Shown here piece after piece: positions 12,501 to 18,500 of a DNA stretch of 20,679 bases. Within the stretch, counting starts at the first letter, position 1, and each line of letters opens with the position of its first letter. Position numbers and translations under genes: made by a program. The DNA is taken from positions 1 to 20,679 of the forward strand of contig JAQGAU010001200.1 of assembly GCA_034698045.1 (NCBI GenBank), given 5' to 3'. The DNA comes from Paramacrobiotus richtersi (Eukaryota; Tardigrada; Eutardigrada; Parachela; Macrobiotidae). The notes beneath the pieces were generated by a model. The model worked only from the letters and a program-made list of their open reading frames with translations. It made no database searches and had not been told where the DNA came from.

Positions 12501-15500
12501 GATTGTTGTACTCGGAGGCGTAAAGGTCACCTAACAGAGCAGCTCTAAAACTTGTATTTTGGAATATGTAAAAGTTTACTTACAATTATCGACTGTTGAC
12601 TGTCTTGTGCACTGGATCCAGTGAGTCCATCGTCCGAGGGCGATGCAGTTATGTTCACTTCGTGCGGGCCACAAGCACTCACCACACCATTGTAACACTG
12701 CGTAGCGCAGTCCTTCCCTGTACTGGTTTCAAGTTTGTAGATCACGCCCGGCCAGAGCTCCATTTCGAACATCTTTCCCAGGGTGCAGCCACCGTTAGTG
12801 ACAACACTATCCGTTGTAAAAGTGTAATCATCGCAGTAGACACCCTAAAGACGTCCATCGAATAAGTTTGTAGACGTCTTTGCAAACAGTTAATAATGCA
12901 GTCACAGCAGAAAGCTGTGAGGTTCCCGTATATAATGTAACTTTTCTGGACGAGAACGAAATGTACCTTTGTGCCATTACGCACACCAACTGAGAAAAGC
13001 GTCAATCCACTTCCGGTACCTTCCGGTGGAATCTCCACATTCACTTTTAGCGGGTTAGATGTCTTGTTATTGTCCAGTCCATCAATAACCAACCGGCCTA
13101 ATATAAACTCCATCTACAGTTACAGATTTCAGAAGATTTCTGTTGTTTAGCTTACACTCGGAAAGACTGAGCGGTTGGCCAACAGGAGGGACCCGAAAAG
13201 CGATCTGCAAGTCACGGATAAGAACAACTACCATGCGTGCATACTAAGAAGATCGAATACATTGAAAAGTTTCCGGACTGGCGCTGCTGTATAAGGAGGG
13301 GTGTTGATAACGGTCAGTGTAGCTGGACCACAGTGCTGTGATTCCCCGCGATAGCACCGCTCAGCACAAGAGCCCGCTAATGTGGCCGACTTGCTAACCA
13401 TCCGTGCTCGGTTGGTGAATGGATATCCCGCAATGAAACTGCCTAGTTCGCAGCCGCTCGATGATGCGCTGCTTGTGAGTTCGAACTTGAAACCGGGACA
13501 GATTTTCTGCAGAACAAGTCCAAGATAATATTACTAGCCTGATATTTCGCAACTGGACAAAGTTATGCGGGCAGTTTAATTAATAGCAGCGGCCGTACTG
13601 ATTTATCAACGAGCGGCCGCTCATGTGTATATCATCGTTGTCACTTACCCGGTCTTGCATTTTTCGCATGGACCAAACGAACAGAGCAATGCCGTCGGCC
13701 GGCGGACCGTCTGCTGGAATGGTTACCGTCAGCAGCCCATCGGGCTTTCCGGTACTCCATGGTTCGTATTTGGTGTAGTTGTTTCCCGAAGGATCCACAA
13801 ATGTATCACCTAATGCAGAGAACAGTCTCCATACTTTTGCGGGTTCTACAGATCAACAGTTTTCATACAGTTCAAGAACTCCGGCGGAGGTGTGGCAGTG
13901 GAAGTTGACAGAGATGCTGCAAAGCAAGAATATAGCCGCGAAATAATCCTGGGCTTATATTGACACTTACTTGGCCCGGTGGTTACACTGGACGTTGCGG
14001 TTCCCGTTGTTCCAGATGTCGAGCCAGACGTTCCAGTTGTCGAACTGAAAGTTGCCGTCACTGTCACACCGGTTGTTGAACCAGGGGATCCATTTCCCGT
14101 CGTTCCAGCTGTTGGACCGGACGATCCCGTCGTTCCAGCCGTTGGACTGGACGATCCCGTCGTTCCCGCTGTTGGACCGAAAGATCCAGTCGAAGCCGTT
14201 GGACTGCCTGACACCGTGATCGCGGTGGCTGTCAAACGAAAGTATGCTTAAAATCTCACAAAGTCACGTGGATTACAACACAAGCGCTCACAAGGCACGG
14301 TGGAAAACGGTTCCCGATCAGGATCAATCCAAAATGGGTTGAAATTGATGGTGACCGTCCACGTAGTCGGTGGAGTCCCTGGCGCTGCGTAAGGGGATGT
14401 GGCGGTTATGGTCAGCTGATGATCTCGACAAGATGCCTGCACTCCATTGATACACTGTTGTAGACAGGTGGACGCATCTCCTGGGGCGGAAAAAGCCCGG
14501 AAAGTGGCGCCTTCCCATCCTTTTTGAGTCGCTGCGAGATCCCAGAGGTCGCCCAGGGAGCACCCGTTAGTGGTCACAGCGGACATTGTATAGGTAAAGC
14601 TTGTACAAAATTTCTGCAATTCGCACAGTTCATAATATCATTTTTGAACAATATTTCGACCCAAATTCGCCTTACGCCAGTTGGCTTGGTCATGGCAACG
14701 TGGAATACTGGAATTCGTCCCCGTTGCTCCTGCGGTGGTGGCAATGTGTTAACCGTAATCGTGCTACCGTTTTTGGAGTGCGGATAGAACTCCAATGGGT
14801 TTTGAGCTTCACCTGTAAGGTACAGGTTTTACCGCTACTGTATAACTGCACCAGATGAAGGAAGGCTTAAGCCAGCTTTACATCCGGTTAAATCAGGAGG
14901 TGGTCTGGGAATCGGGTTAGGAATCGTGGGGCCAACGTACTGGACCTGCCAGAAATCGTGAGCACGATCAATGCAATGATCGTTCAACCGAATTAGGCAA
15001 AAAACGAGGTCCGTTACCATGATTTCTTGCTGTGGATAATTAGGACGTATTCGGACAATGGCGCTGAACCGCGTACACCCATCAGCGACTCCTTCGTAGC
15101 ACCAATCAGCACACGCCGGGACGGTACCGCGCGTGCTAAACAGACCTCCTTCGAAGCCGTTGTTTTCGGTTAGCGCGGTGAGCGAGCCACGAGTACACTG
15201 CTGTGCCAGACTGCGAAACTGGGCAAGGTCGTATTTGTACCAGTGGCAGATTTCACCATCCGGTCTTGTCAGAACGATGCGAAACACCGGCATTCCTCCT
15301 CCCGGACCATGGGGAGGTATGGCCACCGTGATCAACGGCAGCGTGCTGTTCGTTGGCGATTCGACACTGGTCACTGGCCATCCATAAGTGTCAAGACGTG
15401 GTTTGCCTAAATCGTAAACTCCGTTAGCAGTACGATGTGAGGCAAAGCAGAGAACACTGATCGGTCAACACGAATACGACCGCCTTAACAGTCGTTGGTC

Positions 15501-18500
15501 ACTTTTTTCCCACTACTGGCAAAGCGTCCGGAGGGCAAAATTCCGTCCCGCGTAAACTTTGCCCGTCTACGTAATGTTAATATAAATCTGAACACGGCGC
15601 ACGACACATTAGTATGTGCTATAAAACATTGTGTACTGTACCAAATACAGTACATGACCGAAAATATTTTCGAGTAAAGCAGCGAAACAAATACAAGGAA
15701 TGGCAAAGTTTACGCGCAAGGAACCTTTGCCTTCCTTTCTCAGTTGGAACGAACGCAAGTGTTCGACTGGCTGTTCAGCCAGTTACACATGCAGATCAAC
15801 CGATTGAGGCGTACACTCTGAGTAAGCGAGGGTTGTCTGCCCAGTAGAGCCGCCAGGAGAAAAAGAGACAGGAGTTGAAGCAGTTGATCGCCCAGTAGTG
15901 GAACCTGCTGGAGGTGCTGGTGTCGCAGGTCCGCTGGTGGTTGATGATCCGCCTGGGCTCGGTGTCGCTGGACCACCAGTGGTCGATGATCCCCCGGTAG
16001 TCGATAATTCGCCTGGCCCCGGTGTAACTGGACCACCAGTAGTGGATGATCCGCCTGGGCCCGGTGATGCTGGACCACCAGTAGTCGATGATCCGCCTGG
16101 CCCAGGTGTTGCTGGGCCACCAGTAGTGGATAATCCGCCTGGCCCCGGTGTTGCTGGACCACCGGTAGTCGATGATCCGCCTGGTTCCGGTGTTGCTGGA
16201 CCACCAGTAGCTGATGATCCGCCTGGGCCAGGTGATGCTGGACCACCAGTAGTTGATGATCCGCCTGGCCCAGGTGTTGCTGGACCACCAGTAGTGGATA
16301 ATCCGCCTGGCCCCGGTGTTGCTGGACCACCAGTAGTCGATGATCCGCCTGGTTCCGGTGTTGCTGGACCATCAGTAGTGGATAATCCGCCTGGCCCCGG
16401 TGATGATGGACCACCAGTAGTAGATGATCCGCCTGGCCACGGTGTTCCTGGACCGCCAGTAGTGGATGATCCGCCTGGGCTCGGTGTTGCTGGAGCACCA
16501 GTAGTGGATGATTCGCCTAGCCCCGGTGTTGCTGGACCACCAGTAATGGATGATCCACCTGGCCCCGGTGATGCTGGACCACCAGTAGTCGATGATCCGC
16601 CTGGTCCCGGTGTTGCTGGAACAACAGTAGTGGATGATCCGCCTGGTCCCGGTGATGCTGGACCACCAGTAGTGGATGATCCGCCTGGCCCCGGTGATGC
16701 TGGACCACCAGTAGTCGATGATCCACCTGGCCCCGGTGATGCTGGACCACCAGTAGTGGATGATCCGCCTGGCCCCGGTGTTGCTGGAGCACCAGTAGTG
16801 GATGATCCGCCTGGCCCCGGTGTTGCTGGAGCACCAGTAGTGGATGATCCACCTGGCCCCGGTGATGCTGGACCACCAGTAGTGGATGATCCGGCTGGCC
16901 CCGGTGTTGCTGGACCACCAGTAGTGGATGATCCGCCTGTTCCCGATGATGCTGGACCACCAGTAGTGGATGATCCGCCTGGGCCCGGTGTCGCTGGACC
17001 ACCAGTAGTGGATGATTCGCCTGACCCCGGTGTTGCTGGACCACCAGTAGTGAATGATCCGTCTGGTCCCAGTGTTTCTGGACCGCCGGTAGTCGATGAT
17101 CCGCCTGGGCCCGGTGTTGAAGGTCCGCCGGTAGTCGATGAGCCGCCGGTGCCCGGTGTCGCTGGAAAGCCAGTGGCCGATGATCCGCCGGTAGTCGATG
17201 ATCCGCCTGGGCCCGGTGTTGCTGGACCATTAGTAGTGGATGATCCGCCTGGTCCCGGTGATGCTGGACCACCAGTAGTGGATGATCCGCCTGGCCCCGG
17301 TGATGCTGGACCACCAGTAGTCGATGATCCACCTGGCCCCGGTGATGCTGGACCACCAGTAGTGGATGATCCGCCTGGCCCCGGTGTTGCTGGAGCACCA
17401 GTAGTGGATGATCCGCCTGGCCCCGGTGTTGCTGGAGCACCAGTAGTGGATGATCCACCTGGCCCCGGTGATGCTGGACCACCAGTAGTGGATGATCCGC
17501 CTGGCCCCGGTGATGCTGGACCACCAGTAGTCGATGATACGCCTGGCCCCGGTGATGCTGGACCACCAGTAGTCGATGATCCGCCTGGCCCCGGTGATGC
17601 TGGACCACCAGTAGTCGATGATCCGCCTGGCCCCGGTGATGCTGGACCACCAGTAGTGGATGATCCGCCTGGCCCCGGTGTCGCTGGACCACCAGTAGTG
17701 GATGATTCGCCTGGCCCCGGTGTTGCTGGACCACCAGTAGTGGATGGTCCACCTGGCCACGGTGATGCTGGACTACCCGTAGTGAATGATCCGTCAGGTC
17801 CCAGTGTTGCTGGACCGCCGGTAGTCGATGATCCGCCTGGGCCCGGTGTTGAAGGTCCGCCGGTAGTCGATGAGCCGCCGATGCCCGGTGTCGCTGGACC
17901 ACCAGTGGTCAATGATCCGCCGGTAGTCGATGATCCGCCTGGGCCCGTTGTTGCTGGACCGTCGGTAGTAGATGATCCGTCTGGGGCCGGTGTTGCTGGA
18001 TCACCGGTAGTCAATGAGCCACCTGGAGCGGGTGTTAATGGACCGCCGGTAGTGGATGATCCGCCAGGGGTCGGTTTTGCTGGCTTGTTGTTAAATGCGA
18101 CCTGCAGAGGAGCGGGTTAAAATATATCATTTTCTTGTTTGTCTGCGCGCTGTACATGTGGTACGAATGTGCCACTATGTTTGAATTCTTACGGTGTTGT
18201 AAATTATGTTCTATTTTTTTCGGTCCTCGAGACTCACTTCTGAACTATGCGGAACCCTACTTTTACTACAACATACTGTGATTGTCTCAATAGCAGCAAC
18301 CCGAGAAGCACTAGGTCCGTCTGGAACTGTCATCAGCTGAACCATGAATGGTCCACAAGACGCAACCACCCCATCGTAACACTGTCGGGCGCAGGAGTCC
18401 GGTTTATCTACTCCAACCACCAGCACCATGGCGTCCGTCACTGAGCTTACGATGTCGTGCTGTACTGCTTTACATTGTACTGGCCCCTTATCGGCATTGG

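Noticed and set aside
3952-13622. GCGGCCGC palindromes at about 3952 and about 13613
   Set aside because: The flanking sequences do not match beyond a few bases, so I see no shared element.
15485-15706. Short open frames in the 15407-15814 intron
   Set aside because: They have no Cys signature, no linker composition and no phase-matching splice sites.
16517-17902. A second long minus-strand frame (QHRGQADHPLLVV repeats)
   Set aside because: It is a shifted frame of the same minisatellite. It does not join the flanking acceptor or donor in phase.
15898-18120. A 740-codon open frame on the plus strand (PPVVDDPPGPG repeats)
   Set aside because: It exists only because the 42-bp unit is a multiple of three and lacks stops in this frame. 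It ends with the repeat, has no splice-linked neighbours, and lies antisense to a well-supported exon.
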